Of a stretch of 64,000 nt of DNA, positions 40,470 to 50,426 are shown in pieces (the first letter of the stretch is position 1; the number at the start of each line of letters is the position of its first letter). The position numbers were made by a program, and so were the translations under genes. Below the pieces are notes generated by a model, which searched no databases, was not told the origin of the DNA, and was given only the letters and a program-made list of their open reading frames with translations. Origin of the DNA: Phenylobacterium sp. (GTDB taxonomy: Bacteria > Pseudomonadota > Alphaproteobacteria > Caulobacterales > Caulobacteraceae); the NCBI GenBank assembly GCA_004799545.1, contig SSMU01000023.1:1-64000 (forward strand), given 5' to 3'.

Positions 40470-41582
40470 ATGACTGACCTCATCCAACTGCAGGCCGAGC
40501 TCACCGCCCGCGCCGCCGCCGCGCCGGACCTCGGCGTCCTCGAGGCCCTGCGCGTCGAAGCGCTCGGCAAGTCCGGGCAGGTGTCAGACCTGCTCAAGGG
40601 CCTGGGCAAGATGAGCCCCGACGAGCGCCGCGAGCAGGGCCCGCTGATCAACGGCCTGCGCGACGCCGTGGCCGGCGCCATCGCCGAGCGCAAAGCCGCC
40701 CTGGAAGCCGTCGAGCTCGACGCCAAGCTGGCCGCCGAGCACGTCGACCTGACCCTGCCGGCCCCGCCCGAGCACCGCGGTCGGGTGCACCCGACCATGC
40801 AGGTGCTCGACGAGATGATCGCCATCTTCGCCGAGATGGGCTTCGCCCTGGCCGAAGGCCCGGACATCGAGGACGACTTCCACAACTTCACCGCGCTCAA
40901 TTTCCCGCCCAAGCACCCGGCGCGGGAGATGCACGACACCTTCTGGCTGCCGGAGGACGCGCGCGGCGAGCGCAAGCTGCTCCGCACCCACACCAGCCCG
41001 GTGCAGGTCCGCGTCATGCAGCAGGGCCAGAATGGCGCCCTGCCCGGCTGGGTCGCGCAGGGTCAGGCGCCGCCGATCCGGGTGATCGTGCCGGGCCGGG
41101 TCTACCGCTCGGACAGCGACGCCACCCACACGCCGATGTTCCACCAGATGGAGGGGCTGGTCATCGACCGCGCCATCCACATGGGGCACCTGAAGTGGAC
41201 CCTGGAGACCTTCTGCCGCCGGTTCTTCGAGACCGAGGCCGTGGTCACCCGCTTCCGCCCGCACCACTTCCCGTTCACCGAGCCCTCGGCCGAGATGGAC
41301 GTGCAGTGCGACCGGTCCGGCGGGTCGATCAAGATCGGCGAGGGGACCGACTGGCTGGAGATCCTGGGCGGCGGGATGGTGCATCCCAACGTGCTGAAGA
41401 ACTGCGGCCTCGACCCCGACGAATGGCAGGGCTTCGCCTTCGGCCTCGGCATCGACCGGCTGGGCGCCCTGAAGTACGGCATGCCCGACCTGCGCGACAT
41501 GTTCTCAGCCGACGTCCGCTGGCTGGAGCACTACGGCTTCTCGGCCTTCGCGACGCCCAATCCCGCCACCGGCTTGAGCTGA
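40470..41582 (+). CDS. pheS: Phenylalanine-tRNA ligase alpha subunit
   Basis: A 370-residue class II synthetase catalytic subunit. The coiled-coil N-terminus (about residues 1-95) contacts t[23 protein letters not shown] precedes motif 1, [20 protein letters not shown] and [14 protein letters not shown] are family landmarks, motif 2 is [20 protein letters not shown], and [20 protein letters not shown] is motif 3. A GCTAGGAC -10-like element at 40453-40460 lies just before the ATG. Since a terminator precedes it, pheST probably has its own promoter there. pheT follows after 11 bp. Confidence 0.97.
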   Translation: MTDLIQLQAELTARAAAAPDLGVLEALRVEALGKSGQVSDLLKGLGKMSPDERREQGPLINGLRDAVAGAIAERKAALEAVELDAKLAAEHVDLTLPAPPEHRGRVHPTMQVLDEMIAIFAEMGFALAEGPDIEDDFHNFTALNFPPKHPAREMHDTFWLPEDARGERKLLRTHTSPVQVRVMQQGQNGALPGWVAQGQAPPIRVIVPGRVYRSDSDATHTPMFHQMEGLVIDRAIHMGHLKWTLETFCRRFFETEAVVTRFRPHHFPFTEPSAEMDVQCDRSGGSIKIGEGTDWLEILGGGMVHPNVLKNCGLDPDEWQGFAFGLGIDRLGALKYGMPDLRDMFSADVRWLEHYGFSAFATPNPATGLS

Positions 41583-41593
41583 GAGAGTCTGCG

Positions 41594-43963
41594 ATGAAAT
41601 TCACCCTCTCCTGGCTCAAGGATCACCTGGAAACCGACGCCACCGTCGATCAGGTGGTGGACGCCATGACCATGGCCGGCCTCGAGGTCGAGCACGTGGA
41701 GGACCCGGCCGCCAAGCTGGGCGCCTTCACGGTGGCCAAGGTGATCGAGGCCGTGCAGCACCCGAACGCCGACCGCCTGCGGGTCTGCCAGGTGGACACC
41801 AAGGATGGCCGCAAGGAGATCGTCTGCGGCGCGCCGAACGCCCGGGCGGGGCTGACCACCATCTACGCGCCGATCGGAGCCTATGTGCCGGGCTCCGGCG
41901 TCACCCTGGAGGCCCGGCCGGTGCGCGGCGTGGTCTCCAACGGCATGCTCTGCTCGGGGCGCGAGCTGGAGGTCGACACCGACGCCGACGGCATCGTCGA
42001 GCTGTCCGACAGCCTGCCGGTGGGCGCCAGCGCCGCCGAGGCCTTCGGCCTGGAGGCGGTGATCGACTTCGAGGTGACCCCCAACCGCCCCGACTGGTTG
42101 GGCGTCGCCGGCATCGCCCGCGACCTGGCCGCCGCGGGCCTTGGCAAGCTGAAGGACCTGTCCGTGAAACCCGTCGCCGGCGCCTTCCCCGAGCCCATCG
42201 AGATCAAGGTCGACGGCGAGGCCTGCCCGATGTTCGCCGGCCGGCTGATCAAGGGGTTGAAGAACGGACCCTCGCCGGCGTGGCTGCAACAGCGGCTGCT
42301 GTCGGTGGGCCTCAGGCCCATCAACGCCCTGGTGGACGTCACCAACTACCTCTCCTACGACCGCGCCCGGCCGTTGCACGTCTATGATGCGAAGACCCTC
42401 ACCGGCGGCGTCATCGAGGCCCGCCTGGGCCGCGACGGCGAGCAGGTCGAGGCCCTGGACGGCAAGACCTATCCCGCCGGTCCGGAGATCTGCGTCATCG
42501 CCGACGGCTCCGGCGCCATCGGCCTAGGCGGGGTGATGGGCGGCGAGAGCACCAAGGTCACCGAGGCCACCACCGAGGTGTTCGTCGAGTGCGCCTGGTT
42601 CGACCCGATCCGCACCGCCCAGACCGGCCGCACGCTCAGCCTTGTCTCCGACGCCCAGTACCGCTTCGCCCGCGGTGTCGATCCGGGCTTCGTGGTTCCG
42701 GGCCTGGAGCTGGCCACCCGGCTGATCCTCGACATCTGCGGCGGCGAGGCCTCGGAGCTCCGCGTGGCCGGCGCGCCACCGGCGCCGCGCGCGGCCATCG
42801 CCTTCGACCGGACCTACGTGAAGAAGCTGGCCGGCCTCGACGTCGACCGCACCAGGATCGACCACATCCTTGAGACCCTCGGCTTCGGCCTGAAGGGCGA
42901 CGAGGTCCAGCCGCCCAGCTGGCGCCGCGACGTCGAGGGCAAGGCCGACCTCGTGGAGGAGGTGGCCCGCATCGTAGGCTATCCCTCCCTGCCGTCGGAG
43001 GCCCTGCCCGAGGTCGCCCGCCCGGCCGGCGGCATGCTGACGGGCCGCCAGACCCGCATGCGCAATGCGCGCCGCCTGCTGGCCGCCCGCGGCTTCGACG
43101 AGGCGCTCACCTGGAGCTTCATCCGCACCGAATGGGCCAGGCTGTTCGGCGGCGGCGATCCGGCGCTGGTGCTGACCAATCCGATCGCCTCGGACCTCGA
43201 CTGCATGCGTCCCTCGATCCTGCCCAACCTGATCGAGGCCGCCGCCAGGAACGCCCGCCGCGGCTTCGCCGACGTCGCCCTGTTCGAAGTGGGCCCGCTC
43301 TACCGTGGCGACGAGCCTGGCGACCAGGTGACCGCGGTGAGCGCGCTCATCGCCCCGCATCCGCCGAAGAGCTGGCTGAAGGGCGACCCCGATCCGCTGT
43401 TCGCCCTGAAGGCCGACCTGCTGGCCCTGCTGGACGAGCTCGGCGCGCCCGTCCTGCAGACCGTCCAGGGCCAGGCCTCTCCCTGGTGGCATCCCGGCCG
43501 CTCGGCCCGCTTGCAACTCGGCCCGAAAAACCTGGTCGCCGAGTTCGGCGAGCTGCATCCGCGGGTCCTGAAGGCGCTCGACGCCGAGGGCCCGATGCTG
43601 GCTTTCGAATTGGTGCTGGAGGCGATCCCCGAGCCCAAGCGGAAGGCGGTGAAGACCAAGCCGGCGCTCAGCCTCTCGCCCCTGATGCCGCTCACCCGCG
43701 ACTTCGCCTTCGTGGTGGACCGGGCGACGCCCTCCGGCGACCTCGTCAGGCCGATCGCGGGCGTCGACAAGCAGCTCATCGAGGACGTCCGGGTGTTCGA
43801 CGTCTACCAGGGGGCGGGGGTGCCGGAGGGCCAGAAGTCGCTGGCGCTCACCGTCACCCTGCAGCCGCGGGAGAAGACCCTCACCGACTCCGAGATCGAG
43901 GCGCTGTCGGCGAAGATCGTCGCGGTCGCGGAGAAGGTGGTGGGCGCAAAGCTCAGGAGCTGA
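41594..43963 (+). CDS. pheT: Phenylalanine-tRNA ligase beta subunit
   Basis: A 789-residue subunit. In order it has an N-terminal B1 segment ([20 protein letters not shown]), a tRNA-binding EMAP/OB fold ([20 protein letters not shown]), and a B3/B4 editing domain that hydrolyses mischarged Tyr-tRNA. Then come the B5 helical domain, the inactive synthetase-like core ([20 protein letters not shown]) and the C-terminal ferredoxin-like anticodon-binding domain ([20 protein letters not shown]). Length is normal. ATG 41594. Its 3' end overlaps the convergent small membrane protein gene by 11 bp. Confidence 0.97.
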   Translation: MKFTLSWLKDHLETDATVDQVVDAMTMAGLEVEHVEDPAAKLGAFTVAKVIEAVQHPNADRLRVCQVDTKDGRKEIVCGAPNARAGLTTIYAPIGAYVPGSGVTLEARPVRGVVSNGMLCSGRELEVDTDADGIVELSDSLPVGASAAEAFGLEAVIDFEVTPNRPDWLGVAGIARDLAAAGLGKLKDLSVKPVAGAFPEPIEIKVDGEACPMFAGRLIKGLKNGPSPAWLQQRLLSVGLRPINALVDVTNYLSYDRARPLHVYDAKTLTGGVIEARLGRDGEQVEALDGKTYPAGPEICVIADGSGAIGLGGVMGGESTKVTEATTEVFVECAWFDPIRTAQTGRTLSLVSDAQYRFARGVDPGFVVPGLELATRLILDICGGEASELRVAGAPPAPRAAIAFDRTYVKKLAGLDVDRTRIDHILETLGFGLKGDEVQPPSWRRDVEGKADLVEEVARIVGYPSLPSEALPEVARPAGGMLTGRQTRMRNARRLLAARGFDEALTWSFIRTEWARLFGGGDPALVLTNPIASDLDCMRPSILPNLIEAAARNARRGFADVALFEVGPLYRGDEPGDQVTAVSALIAPHPPKSWLKGDPDPLFALKADLLALLDELGAPVLQTVQGQASPWWHPGRSARLQLGPKNLVAEFGELHPRVLKALDAEGPMLAFELVLEAIPEPKRKAVKTKPALSLSPLMPLTRDFAFVVDRATPSGDLVRPIAGVDKQLIEDVRVFDVYQGAGVPEGQKSLALTVTLQPREKTLTDSEIEALSAKIVAVAEKVVGAKLRS

Positions 43964-44186
43964 CCGCCATCCGCCGTACGCCGACAACACGCCATTTCGC
44001 GACGTACGGCAGGGCGAACAGGTAGAGGCCGCTGACCAGCAGCAGGATCATCGGGACCAGCCCCGTGAGGCCGATCCAGAAGGACTCCTTGTGCAGGCTG
44101 ACGGCCGTCAGATTGATCACCACCGCCAGGGCGAAGGCGATCGAGAGCCACCGGTGGGCTTGGCGGATCAAGGCGTTCCAGTTCAC
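43953..44186 (-). CDS. Two-helix small membrane protein, PepSY-like
   Basis: A 77-residue protein. [20 protein letters not shown] and a second hydrophobic segment ([20 protein letters not shown]) predict two membrane helices with a short loop between. The start resembles the first helix of PepSY-associated transmembrane proteins (RxxHRW), suggesting a reduced member of that group. It lies 30 bp downstream of the SRPBCC gene on the same strand and may be the last gene of the ArsR operon. Confidence 0.7.
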   Translation of the reverse strand: MNWNALIRQAHRWLSIAFALAVVINLTAVSLHKESFWIGLTGLVPMILLLVSGLYLFALPYVAKWRVVGVRRMAVSS

Positions 44187-44216
44187 GGGAACCTCCGTTT
44201 TTCGTGGGTCTAGGGC

Positions 44217-44666
44217 TCAGAGGTCCGCGAGGACCGGAGCGACGTTGTCCATCATCCGGTTCCAGCCGAATTCGGCGCCCTTGCGGTTGCCCTCCTGGTC
44301 CGGCGTGAACGGGCCCTGCTCCATGCGGAGCTTCGCGCCCGCGCCGTCCGGCGTCAGGGTGAAGGCCACGGTGGTGACGAAGCCGCCCTCGTCCGGCGTG
44401 CCGTCGCCCCAGCGCAGGACGAGGCGCGTGATCGGATCGATCTCCAGCACCTCGCAGTGCACGACGCCCTTCCAGTGCGGCGAGGGCTCGGTCCGGAAGG
44501 CGAAGCTGTGGCCCCGCTCGGCGGCGAAGTCGTTGGGCATGATCCAGCGGGCCAGCAGGTCGCGCTCGGTCAGCGCCCGCCAGACCTTGGCCGGCGGATG
44601 GGACAGGGTGCGCTCGACGATGACGGCGCGGGTGTCGGCCAGAGTTTCGGTACGGGTTTCGGTCAT
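44217..44666 (-). CDS. AHSA1/SRPBCC family protein
   Basis: A 149-residue Aha1-C-terminal-like domain protein: VIVERTLSHPPAKVWRALTE, LARWIMPNDFAAERGHSF and WNRMMDNVAPVLADL at the end. ArsR-AHSA1 pairs are common in alphaproteobacteria. The protein probably binds a small hydrophobic ligand. It starts directly at the end of the ArsR gene (adjacent, no gap), so the two are coupled and share the promoter at 45001-45029. Confidence 0.87.
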   Translation of the reverse strand: MTETRTETLADTRAVIVERTLSHPPAKVWRALTERDLLARWIMPNDFAAERGHSFAFRTEPSPHWKGVVHCEVLEIDPITRLVLRWGDGTPDEGGFVTTVAFTLTPDGAGAKLRMEQGPFTPDQEGNRKGAEFGWNRMMDNVAPVLADL

Positions 44667-44993
44667 CTAGTCCTCCATCTCATCAAGGGTGTGTTCGAGG
44701 GCGTCGAAGCGGTCGCGCCAGAAGACGGCGTAGTGGGTGACCCAGTCGAAGAGCGGGCGAAGCCCGTCGGGATCGACGTGGTAGATCACCCGTCGGCCGC
44801 TCTTCTGCTCGCCCACCAGGCCCGCGCCCTTCAGCGCCGCCAGGTGCTGCGAGACTGCCGGCTGGGAGACGCCCGCGCCCGCCGTCAGCTCCGCCACCGA
44901 CAGCTCGCCCTCGGTGGCCAGACGCTCGTAGAGCGCCCGCCGGGTCGGATCGGCCAGCACGCGGAAGACGTCTGAGGCAGGCAGGAAGCTCAT
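44667..44993 (-). CDS. ArsR family transcriptional regulator
   Basis: A 108-residue winged-helix repressor: FRVLADPTRRALYERLATEG is the typical start, and VAELTAGAGVSQPAVSQHLA the recognition helix region, followed by GRRVIYHVDPDGL in the wing. No CxC metal site is present, so it is not a classic arsenic/cadmium sensor; it belongs to the SdpR/AHSA1-partner type. A perfect inverted repeat lies just upstream. The following AHSA1 gene is coupled. Confidence 0.92.
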   Translation of the reverse strand: MSFLPASDVFRVLADPTRRALYERLATEGELSVAELTAGAGVSQPAVSQHLAALKGAGLVGEQKSGRRVIYHVDPDGLRPLFDWVTHYAVFWRDRFDALEHTLDEMED

Positions 44994-45000
44994 GCCCCAA

Positions 45001-45029
45001 TCAATAAGTCACTACTTATAGATAGTCAA
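45001..45029 (-). promoter_or_regulatory. Promoter and operator of the ArsR-AHSA1 operon
   Basis: On the minus strand -35 TTGACT (45024-45029) and -10 TATTGA (45001-45006) are separated by 17 bp. Inside lies the inverted repeat ATAAGT-N4-ACTTAT (45004-45019), 11 bp before the arsR ATG. It is the expected autoregulatory site. The -35 overlaps the stop codon of the upstream gene. Confidence 0.7.
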
Positions 45030-45865
45030 GCGGCGGCGTCGGCCGTCCGTTCGCGTCGGCGGCGCAGGCCGGCCGTCCAGGCCTTGAAGGGATGCAGGTA
45101 CTGGCCGAGCGCGCCCTCGCCCATGGCCTCGCGGACGCCCAGCGGCGCGCCGCAGGGACCCGGCTGATGATAGGTGCCGAACGCCCGGTCGAAGACCGAG
45201 AACACCGTGGCGAAGTTGGCGCCGGAGCCCTCCACGTCGCGGGCGTGGTGCCAGCGGTGCATGGCCGGCGTGTTGAGCACCAGCCCCGCCTTGCCGAAGG
45301 TCCAGGGCACATCGGCGTGGATCAGGTAGCCGTAGTAGTGGCGCACGAAGACGTTGGCCGCCTGGGCCCAGAACGGGAAGCCCAGGGCCGCCAGCACCAC
45401 GGTGTCCAGCGCCGAGCCCAGCCGGTCGATCGGATGCATCCGCTCCAGGCTGAACCAGGTGAGTCGGGTGTCGGAGTGGTGGATGGCGTGCGCCGGCCAC
45501 AGCCACTTCGAATGCTGCGCGCGGTGGCGCCAATAGCCCAGGAAATCGCCGACGAAGACGATGGCGAGGATCGTCGGCCAGTGGCCGATTCGGTCCCAGA
45601 TGGGCGCGGCGGCGAGCTTCGGTCCGTGGCTCGCCGCCCAGGCGATGGCCAGGCCCAGCGCCGGCGTCACGGTCAGCTGGTCGACTACCGAGAGGATGAC
45701 GTTGATCCGCGTCTCGCCGGCCGCCGTCCTGGCGTCGGCGACCCAGGACGCGGGCTTCACCACCCGCGCCAGGGCGGCGAAGAACACCGCGCACACCGCA
45801 AGCGCGCCGAGCGCCGCCGCCAGGCCCCGAAGGTCGCCGGCCAGGAAATGGGTCACCCCGTCCAT
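45026..45865 (-). CDS. Fatty acid hydroxylase / sterol desaturase family protein
   Basis: A 279-residue membrane di-iron protein. The histidine motifs are in order: FLGYWRHRAQHSKWLWPAHA (HRxxH), AIHHSDTRLTWFS (HH) and TPAMHRWHHARDVEG (HRWHH). Three to four hydrophobic segments surround them. Family members hydroxylate or desaturate lipids, carotenoids or hopanoids; I cannot choose among them. It stops 33 bp before the ArsR gene, which has its own promoter. Start ATG 45865. Confidence 0.88.
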   Translation of the reverse strand: MDGVTHFLAGDLRGLAAALGALAVCAVFFAALARVVKPASWVADARTAAGETRINVILSVVDQLTVTPALGLAIAWAASHGPKLAAAPIWDRIGHWPTILAIVFVGDFLGYWRHRAQHSKWLWPAHAIHHSDTRLTWFSLERMHPIDRLGSALDTVVLAALGFPFWAQAANVFVRHYYGYLIHADVPWTFGKAGLVLNTPAMHRWHHARDVEGSGANFATVFSVFDRAFGTYHQPGPCGAPLGVREAMGEGALGQYLHPFKAWTAGLRRRRERTADAAA

Positions 45866-45912
45866 CGCCCGGCAGTCTCGCCCAGTAGGCTGAATCCTCG
45901 GCTAACGCCGGG

Positions 45913-46593
45913 CTAGAAAGGCAGGATGTTGCGCTTCCGGCTATAGGCCAGGTAGCCGACGTTGGCGCCCAGGCGGAAGCCGACGCCTGCCCGCATGGGC
46001 GCCAAGGTAACGCCGCCGGCCTGCTGGTAGTTCACCCCGATGCCGGCCACGAAATAGGCCGATCCCTCGACGCCCGGGAACCGCTGGAAGATCTGGTTCG
46101 GATCGTCCAGGTCGTAGCAGAGGGTGAACACGCGGCTGGCGTTGCCGCCGGTGTCGAAGCCGATCGAGGGGCCCTGCCAATAGACCTCCATCGGCTCGCG
46201 GCCCTTCATGTACATCAGGCCCTTGCCGTAGCGGGCGCCGATCACGAAGGCGCCGGAGCCTTCGTTACCGGCGATGTAGGCGGTGGGCCGGCCGTTCTTG
46301 GAGAAGATCCGCTCGACCGCCGCGCCGGCGCTCTCGGCGGTGACGCCCATGAAGTCGGAGACCGAATTGACGATCTCGTCCTCGGTGAAGGGCGTGGCCT
46401 TGCCGGGCGCGTCGGCGGGATAGGCCGGCGTGCCGTTGGGCGGCGGGGGAGCCTCGGCGGACGGGGGCGCGGCGCCGCGCGGCGGGGCGGAGCCCGCGGG
46501 CGCGGCCGGCGGCAGGTCGCGCGGCTGGGCCTGCGCCGTGGCGGCGGTCCCCAGCGTCACGAGGCCGGCGACAATGAGCGTACGGCGGTCCAT
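45913..46593 (-). CDS. DUF1134 family secreted protein
   Basis: A 226-residue protein with a signal peptide (MDRRTLIVAGLVTLGTAATA) and a Pro/Ala-rich linker. The DUF1134 domain runs to the end: FTEDEIVNSVSDFMGVTAES, then AYIAGNEGSGAFVIGARYGK, and VYWQGPSIGFDTGGNASRVF. The domain is envelope-located and widespread in alphaproteobacteria with no established activity. ATG 46593 follows from the signal peptide; an upstream open stretch to 46644 is ignored. A CtrA-type box lies 62 bp upstream. Confidence 0.88.
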   Translation of the reverse strand: MDRRTLIVAGLVTLGTAATAQAQPRDLPPAAPAGSAPPRGAAPPSAEAPPPPNGTPAYPADAPGKATPFTEDEIVNSVSDFMGVTAESAGAAVERIFSKNGRPTAYIAGNEGSGAFVIGARYGKGLMYMKGREPMEVYWQGPSIGFDTGGNASRVFTLCYDLDDPNQIFQRFPGVEGSAYFVAGIGVNYQQAGGVTLAPMRAGVGFRLGANVGYLAYSRKRNILPF

Positions 46594-46654
46594 GGGCGCG
46601 CTTCTCCTAGATTCCAGTGCAACCCCGCCCGGGTCTCTGATCACGCATGCAAGC

Positions 46655-46670
46655 TTAACGGCGCATTAAC
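46655..46670. promoter_or_regulatory. CtrA-type binding site
   Basis: TTAA (46655-46658), seven bases, TTAAC (46666-46670) matches the full CtrA consensus TTAA-N7-TTAAC. It lies in the intergenic gap between DUF1134 (minus, ATG 46593) and lepA (plus, ATG 46779). In DNA this GC-rich a full match is unlikely by chance. CtrA is the cell-cycle master regulator of Caulobacterales. Confidence 0.6.
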
Positions 46671-46778
46671 CGTAACGCCCCGGATGCGGCCGATGTGAGA
46701 CGGAGCCGAAACACCGCGGCCGCCCGCGACGCCACGCGCCTCGCGCCGCCGCGCGAATGTGCTAGACGCTCGCCCAGC

Positions 46779-48584
46779 ATGGCCACCCCGCTTTCCCACA
46801 TCCGCAACTTCTCCATCGTGGCCCACATCGACCACGGCAAGTCGACGCTGTCCGACCGGCTGATCCAGGAGACCGGCGCGCTCACCCAGCGCGAGATGAC
46901 CGAGCAGGTGCTCGACAACATGGACATCGAGCGCGAGCGCGGGATCACCATCAAGGCCCAGACCGTACGGCTGACCTACAAGGCCGACGACGGCGAGACC
47001 TATGTCCTCAACCTGATGGACACCCCCGGCCACGTGGACTTCGCCTATGAGGTGTCGCGCAGCCTGGCGGCCTGCGAGGGCTCGATCCTGGTGGTCGACG
47101 CCAGCCAGGGCGTCGAGGCCCAGACGCTCGCCAACGTCTATCAGGCGATCGACAACAACCACGAGATCGTGCCGGTCCTGAACAAGATCGACCTGCCGGC
47201 CGCCGAGCCCGAGCGCGTGCGCCAGCAGATCGAGGACGTCATCGGCCTCGACGCCTCCGACGCCGTGCTCACCTCGGCCAAGACCGGTGAGGGCATCCAT
47301 GAGCTGCTGGAGGCCGTCGTCCACCGGCTGCCCGCCCCGAAGGGCGACGCCGCCGCGCCGCTCAAGGCGCTGCTGGTCGACGCCTGGTACGACCCCTATC
47401 TCGGCGTCGTGGTGCTGGTGCGGGTGATCGACGGGACCCTGCGCAAGGGCCAGCGCGTGCAGATGATGCAGCAAGGCTCGACCCACCTGATCGACCGCAT
47501 CGGGGTGTTCAATCCGAAGCGGGTGGAGGTCGACGAGCTGGGCCCCGGCGAGGTCGGCTTCATCACCGCCCAGATCAAGGAGGTGGCCCACGCCGCGGTC
47601 GGCGACACCATCACCGATGAGCGGCGGCCCGCCGCGACCGCCCTGCCCGGCTTCCGCGAGGTGCAGTCGGTGGTGTTCTGCGGCCTGTTCCCGGTGGACG
47701 CCGCCGACTTCGAGGACCTGCGCGCCGCGATCGGGCGGCTGCGCCTGAACGACGCCTCCTTCACCTACGAGATGGAGACCAGCGCGGCCCTGGGCTTCGG
47801 CTTCCGCTGCGGCTTCCTGGGCCTGCTGCACCTGGAGATCATCCAGGAACGGCTCTCCCGCGAGTTCGACCTCGACCTGATCGCGACGGCGCCCAGCGTG
47901 GTCTACAAGATCGGCCTCAACGACGGCTCGGAGATCGAGCTGCACAATCCGGCCGACCTGCCCGACCCGGTGAAGATCACCTCCATCGCCGAGCCGTGGA
48001 TCAAGGCCACCATCCTGACCCCGGACGAGTACCTGGGCAGCGTCATCAAGCTCTGCCAGGACCGCCGCGGGGCGCAGCGCGAGCTCTCCTACGTCGGCTC
48101 CCGGGCGCTGGTGGTCTATGACCTGCCGCTCAACGAGGTGGTGTTCGACTTCTACGACCGGTTGAAGAGCGTCTCCAAGGGCTACGCCTCCTTCGACTAC
48201 GCCATCGAGGACTACCGGGAGGGCGACCTGGTGAAGATGTCGATCCTGGTGAATTCCGAGCCGGTCGACGCGCTCTCCATGCTGGTCCACCGCGACCGCG
48301 CCGAGGCCCGCGGCCGCGGCATGGTGGAGAAGATGAAGGAGCTGATCAGTCCGCACATGTTCCAGATCCCGATCCAGGCCGCGATCGGCGGCCGGATCAT
48401 CGCCCGCGAGACGGTGCGCGCGCTCCGCAAGGACGTCACCGCCAAGTGCTACGGCGGCGACATGAGCCGCAAGCGCAAGCTGCTCGACAAGCAGAAGGCC
48501 GGCAAGAAGCGCATGCGCCAGTTCGGCAAGGTGGAGATCCCGCAGGAAGCCTTCATCGCCGCCCTGAAAATGGACGCGGACTGA
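46779..48584 (+). CDS. lepA: Elongation factor 4 (LepA)
   Basis: A 601-residue ribosome-bound GTPase. G1 is [10 protein letters not shown]2/switch [15 protein letters not shown]3 DTPGHVDF and G4 NKID. Then come the EF-G-like domain II, domains III and V, and the LepA-specific C-terminal domain ([20 protein letters not shown]). It stimulates initiation or back-translocation on stalled ribosomes. ATG 46779 is the start; a GCTAGAC -10-like element at 46761 lies 11 bp before it. The downstream membrane protein gene starts after 18 bp. Confidence 0.97.
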   Translation: MATPLSHIRNFSIVAHIDHGKSTLSDRLIQETGALTQREMTEQVLDNMDIERERGITIKAQTVRLTYKADDGETYVLNLMDTPGHVDFAYEVSRSLAACEGSILVVDASQGVEAQTLANVYQAIDNNHEIVPVLNKIDLPAAEPERVRQQIEDVIGLDASDAVLTSAKTGEGIHELLEAVVHRLPAPKGDAAAPLKALLVDAWYDPYLGVVVLVRVIDGTLRKGQRVQMMQQGSTHLIDRIGVFNPKRVEVDELGPGEVGFITAQIKEVAHAAVGDTITDERRPAATALPGFREVQSVVFCGLFPVDAADFEDLRAAIGRLRLNDASFTYEMETSAALGFGFRCGFLGLLHLEIIQERLSREFDLDLIATAPSVVYKIGLNDGSEIELHNPADLPDPVKITSIAEPWIKATILTPDEYLGSVIKLCQDRRGAQRELSYVGSRALVVYDLPLNEVVFDFYDRLKSVSKGYASFDYAIEDYREGDLVKMSILVNSEPVDALSMLVHRDRAEARGRGMVEKMKELISPHMFQIPIQAAIGGRIIARETVRALRKDVTAKCYGGDMSRKRKLLDKQKAGKKRMRQFGKVEIPQEAFIAALKMDAD

Positions 48585-48602
48585 GGGGCGCGCGGCGCGG
48601 CC

Positions 48603-49034
48603 ATGCATCTGTTCATCATCCCGGCCTGGTTCGACCTGCTGTTCGACGGCCTGGTGGCCGCCCTCGCGGTCTGGAAGGGCGGTTGGCGGGAACGGGCGAT
48701 CGCCGTGGTCCAGCTGGTGCTGTTCCTGCTCGAGGATCGCTTCTGCGACCTCCGGTCTTGCCGGCCGCTGATCCCGTGGCCCTCGGTCATCACGGATGGC
48801 CTGATCCTGGCGGTCTGCCTGATCTGCGCGGTCCGGGCGGACCGCTACTGGACCCTCTGGGCTTGCTCGTTCGGTCTGCTCGCCCTGGTCTCGGACTTTG
48901 CGGCCTTCATTCCCGGGGTCACGCCCTGGGCCTGGCTGTCGGCCACCCTGATCTGGAGCTACATGCTGTGCGCCGCGGTGCTGTGGGGCGTCTGGACGAC
49001 AGCGCGCGACCGGGCCCGCCTGCCAGCCACCTGA
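48603..49034 (+). CDS. Four-helix small membrane protein, paralogue of the one at 29323
   Basis: A 143-residue protein with about four membrane helices. It begins MHLFIIPAWFDLLFDGLVAA and contains AVWKGGWRERAIAVV, VRADRYWTLWACSFGLLALV and IWSYMLCAAVLWGVWTTA. All of these align with the protein at 29323-29760 (FALWKGGRPERITAVM; LRYDRYWLIWASSFLLLHVV). The central cysteine-bearing loop also corresponds (DRFCDLRSC against QSCDIYAC). It starts 18 bp after lepA and may be cotranscribed. Family unknown to me. Confidence 0.75.
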   Translation: MHLFIIPAWFDLLFDGLVAALAVWKGGWRERAIAVVQLVLFLLEDRFCDLRSCRPLIPWPSVITDGLILAVCLICAVRADRYWTLWACSFGLLALVSDFAAFIPGVTPWAWLSATLIWSYMLCAAVLWGVWTTARDRARLPAT

Positions 49035-49056
49035 TCGCCAGGCGCCGCGGCCCCCG

Positions 49057-50340
49057 TCACGGCTTGACCAGGGCGTCGTAGATCCAGGCGCGGTTCTTGC
49101 GCTGGAACTCCATGGCGAGCTCACGGCTCTGCACCATGAACACCATGAAGACGTCGTTCTTCGGGTCGACCCAGAACTCGGTGCCGGCGATGCCCCACCA
49201 GCTGAAGGTGCCGTTCCCCGGGCGCTGGACGGTGTCGTCCTTCACCAGGCTGAACCCCAGGCCGAAGCCCATGCCCCGGCCGGGGAAGAAGAAGCCGGCT
49301 TGGCGGATCTCCGGCGTCGTCTGGTCCTCGCGCATGCGGACCAGCGTCTCGGGTTTCAGGATGCGCACGCCCTTGTACTGGCCGTTCCCTTCCAGCATCA
49401 GCACAAAGCGCAGGTAGTCCTCCGTGGTGGAGGACATGCCGCCGCCGCCCGACAGGTAGGGCGTGGGTTTGGCGTAGTCGTAGTAGAGGCCCGCCAGAGC
49501 GCCGCCGCCGCCGCTGTTGATCGCCTCGGCGAACCGGGCGCGCCTGGCCTCCGGCTGCCAGAAGCCGGTGTCGGTCATGCCGAGCGGACCGGTGACCCGC
49601 TCGCGGACCAGCACGTCCAGCGGCTTGCCGCCCGCCACCTCGACCACCGCCCCCAGCACGTCGGTGGAATGGGAATAGTACCAGGCCGTGCCCGGCTCCG
49701 AGCGCAGCGGCAGCTTGGCGACCAGCCGCGCGTATTCCCGGGCCGTCAGGTCGTTGCGGTTCTCGCCGCCCTTGGCCCAGGCCTGGGAGATCGGCGTGGT
49801 GGGCTGGATGAAGCCGTAGATCAGCCCCGAGGTGTGGCTCATCAGGTTGCGGACCAGCATCGGCCGGGTGGCGGGCTTGGTCGTGCCGTCCGGCTGCCAG
49901 ACCACCAGGTTGGCGTACTCCGGCAGGTACTTCGAGACCGGCGCGTCGAGGTCGAGCTTGCCCTGCTCGACCAGGGTCATGGCGGTGACCGAGACGATGG
50001 GCTTGGTCATGGAGAAGACGCGGAAGATGGTCTTGTCGGTCACCGGCTGGGCGTGGCCAAGCGCCTGCACGCCGAAGCCCTGCTGGAAGGCCACCTTGCC
50101 GTGCCGGCCGATCAGCAGGTAGGCGCCGGCGATCTTGCCCTGGTCCACGTAGGCCTGCAGCCCGTCGGCGGCGACCTTCAGCTTGGCGGGGTCGAACCCC
50201 AGCGCGGCCGGATCGGCGCGGACGATGGCGGAGACCTTCGGGTCGACCTGCCGGGGCGCGGCCGGCGCGGACGTGGCGAGCGCGAGCGCGGCGGCCAGCG
50301 ATGTGAGCGCGGCGAGCGCGCGGCGATATGGATGCAGCAT
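49057..50340 (-). CDS. Secreted serine hydrolase, beta-lactamase class C-like
   Basis: A 427-residue protein with a signal peptide (RRALAALTSLAAALALATSA). The SxxK motif is in FRVFSMTKPIVSVTAMTLVE, the YxN/S equivalent in AWYYSHSTDVLGAVVEVAGG, and a Gly-rich C-terminal stretch (GTFSWWGIAGTEFWVDPKND) replaces the KTG/HTG. This is the general class C/esterase EstB layout, covering esterases, D-aminopeptidases and penicillin-binding-like enzymes. It should not be called a beta-lactamase without tests. ATG 50340 is used; the open frame beyond runs into the CACGAAA repeat. Confidence 0.87.
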   Translation of the reverse strand: MLHPYRRALAALTSLAAALALATSAPAAPRQVDPKVSAIVRADPAALGFDPAKLKVAADGLQAYVDQGKIAGAYLLIGRHGKVAFQQGFGVQALGHAQPVTDKTIFRVFSMTKPIVSVTAMTLVEQGKLDLDAPVSKYLPEYANLVVWQPDGTTKPATRPMLVRNLMSHTSGLIYGFIQPTTPISQAWAKGGENRNDLTAREYARLVAKLPLRSEPGTAWYYSHSTDVLGAVVEVAGGKPLDVLVRERVTGPLGMTDTGFWQPEARRARFAEAINSGGGGALAGLYYDYAKPTPYLSGGGGMSSTTEDYLRFVLMLEGNGQYKGVRILKPETLVRMREDQTTPEIRQAGFFFPGRGMGFGLGFSLVKDDTVQRPGNGTFSWWGIAGTEFWVDPKNDVFMVFMVQSRELAMEFQRKNRAWIYDALVKP

Positions 50341-50426
50341 GGAAACCCCTTCCCCGAGGCTCAAGACTTGGCGCCTTTCCCTAGGGGCTGGCAATCCGGC
50401 GGAGCGGAAGCGCCGCTTTGGGTTGG

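Noticed and set aside
49057..50340. Beta-lactamase resistance gene
   Set aside because: The class C-like fold is shared with esterases and peptidases, and the third motif is not KTG; resistance cannot be claimed.
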